Source of the DNA: Fibrobacter sp. UBA7003
Lineage (GTDB): Bacteria > Fibrobacterota > Fibrobacteria > Fibrobacterales > Fibrobacteraceae
Length of the DNA stretch: 64,000 nucleotides
Assembly: GCA_002449765.1 (NCBI GenBank)
Contig: DJXN01000001.1
Span: 40,057 to 104,056, forward strand
Reading direction: 5' to 3'
The position numbers and the translations under genes were made by a program. The stretch's first letter is position 1; the number at the start of each line of letters is the position of its first letter. Below, piece after piece: positions 63,404 through 64,000 of this stretch. The notes under the pieces were generated by a model. The model did not search any database. It was not told where the DNA came from and saw nothing but the letters and a program-made list of their open reading frames with translations.

Positions 63404-64000
<597 letters not shown>

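Overview
The window looks like a chromosomal segment of a Fibrobacter species (Fibrobacteres, cellulose-degrading Gram-negative gut bacteria). The evidence is the density of secreted glycoside hydrolases (two GH8, two GH5, one GH9, one GH26), lipoproteins with long serine-rich spacers, a lipoprotein with the Fibrobacter major paralogous domain (TIGR02145 type), a regulator of the TIGR02147 type, C-terminal type-IX-like sorting domains, and an lpxA gene showing an LPS-type outer membrane. Base composition is GC-rich apart from one AT-rich lipoprotein gene near 56 kb. I see no mobile element, CRISPR array, rRNA or tRNA gene.

Layout. 1-3.4 kb: a three-gene membrane cluster (SPFH/zinc-ribbon protein, a four-helix membrane protein and a partial two-helix protein). 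3.7-12 kb: mostly housekeeping genes (hpf, hprK, an MCE/MlaD protein, dksA, a serine beta-lactamase-fold hydrolase, a Nudix hydrolase, a DUF1653 protein, purF, a BatD-like membrane protein, a histidine-phosphatase-fold lipoprotein). 12-30.5 kb: a surface polysaccharide locus with a coupled GH5-GH8 pair, a GH8 lipoprotein, a secreted sorting-domain protein, a six-gene run of envelope proteins (binding-module-like protein, three beta-barrels, lipoprotein, GH18-like protein lacking its catalytic Glu), and a GH5 lipoprotein. 30.5-38.7 kb: lpxA, a family 2 glycosyltransferase, a CCA-type nucleotidyltransferase, and a sigma factor with a beta-propeller surface protein, beside a DsbD. 38.8-44 kb: a regulator-led operon of three lipoproteins and a DUF4874/DUF4832-like protein. 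44-48 kb: GH9 and a TIGR02145 lipoprotein. 47.7-53.5 kb: an oligopeptide ABC importer whose first permease carries a tandem-repeat insertion. 53.9-58 kb: enolase, an AT-rich lipoprotein gene, GH26. 58-64 kb: rpoB-rpoC-rpsL-rpsG.

How the genes may fit together (inference). GH5, GH8, GH9 and GH26 enzymes would cut cellulose, beta-glucan and mannan at or outside the surface. The barrel, lipoprotein and GH18-like operon is a plausible machine for substrate adhesion or oligosaccharide uptake. The most promising undescribed systems are this operon (19-29 kb), the TIGR02147-type regulator/lipoprotein/DUF4832 operon (38.8-44 kb), the SPFH cluster at the left edge, and the repeat-bearing peptide permease.
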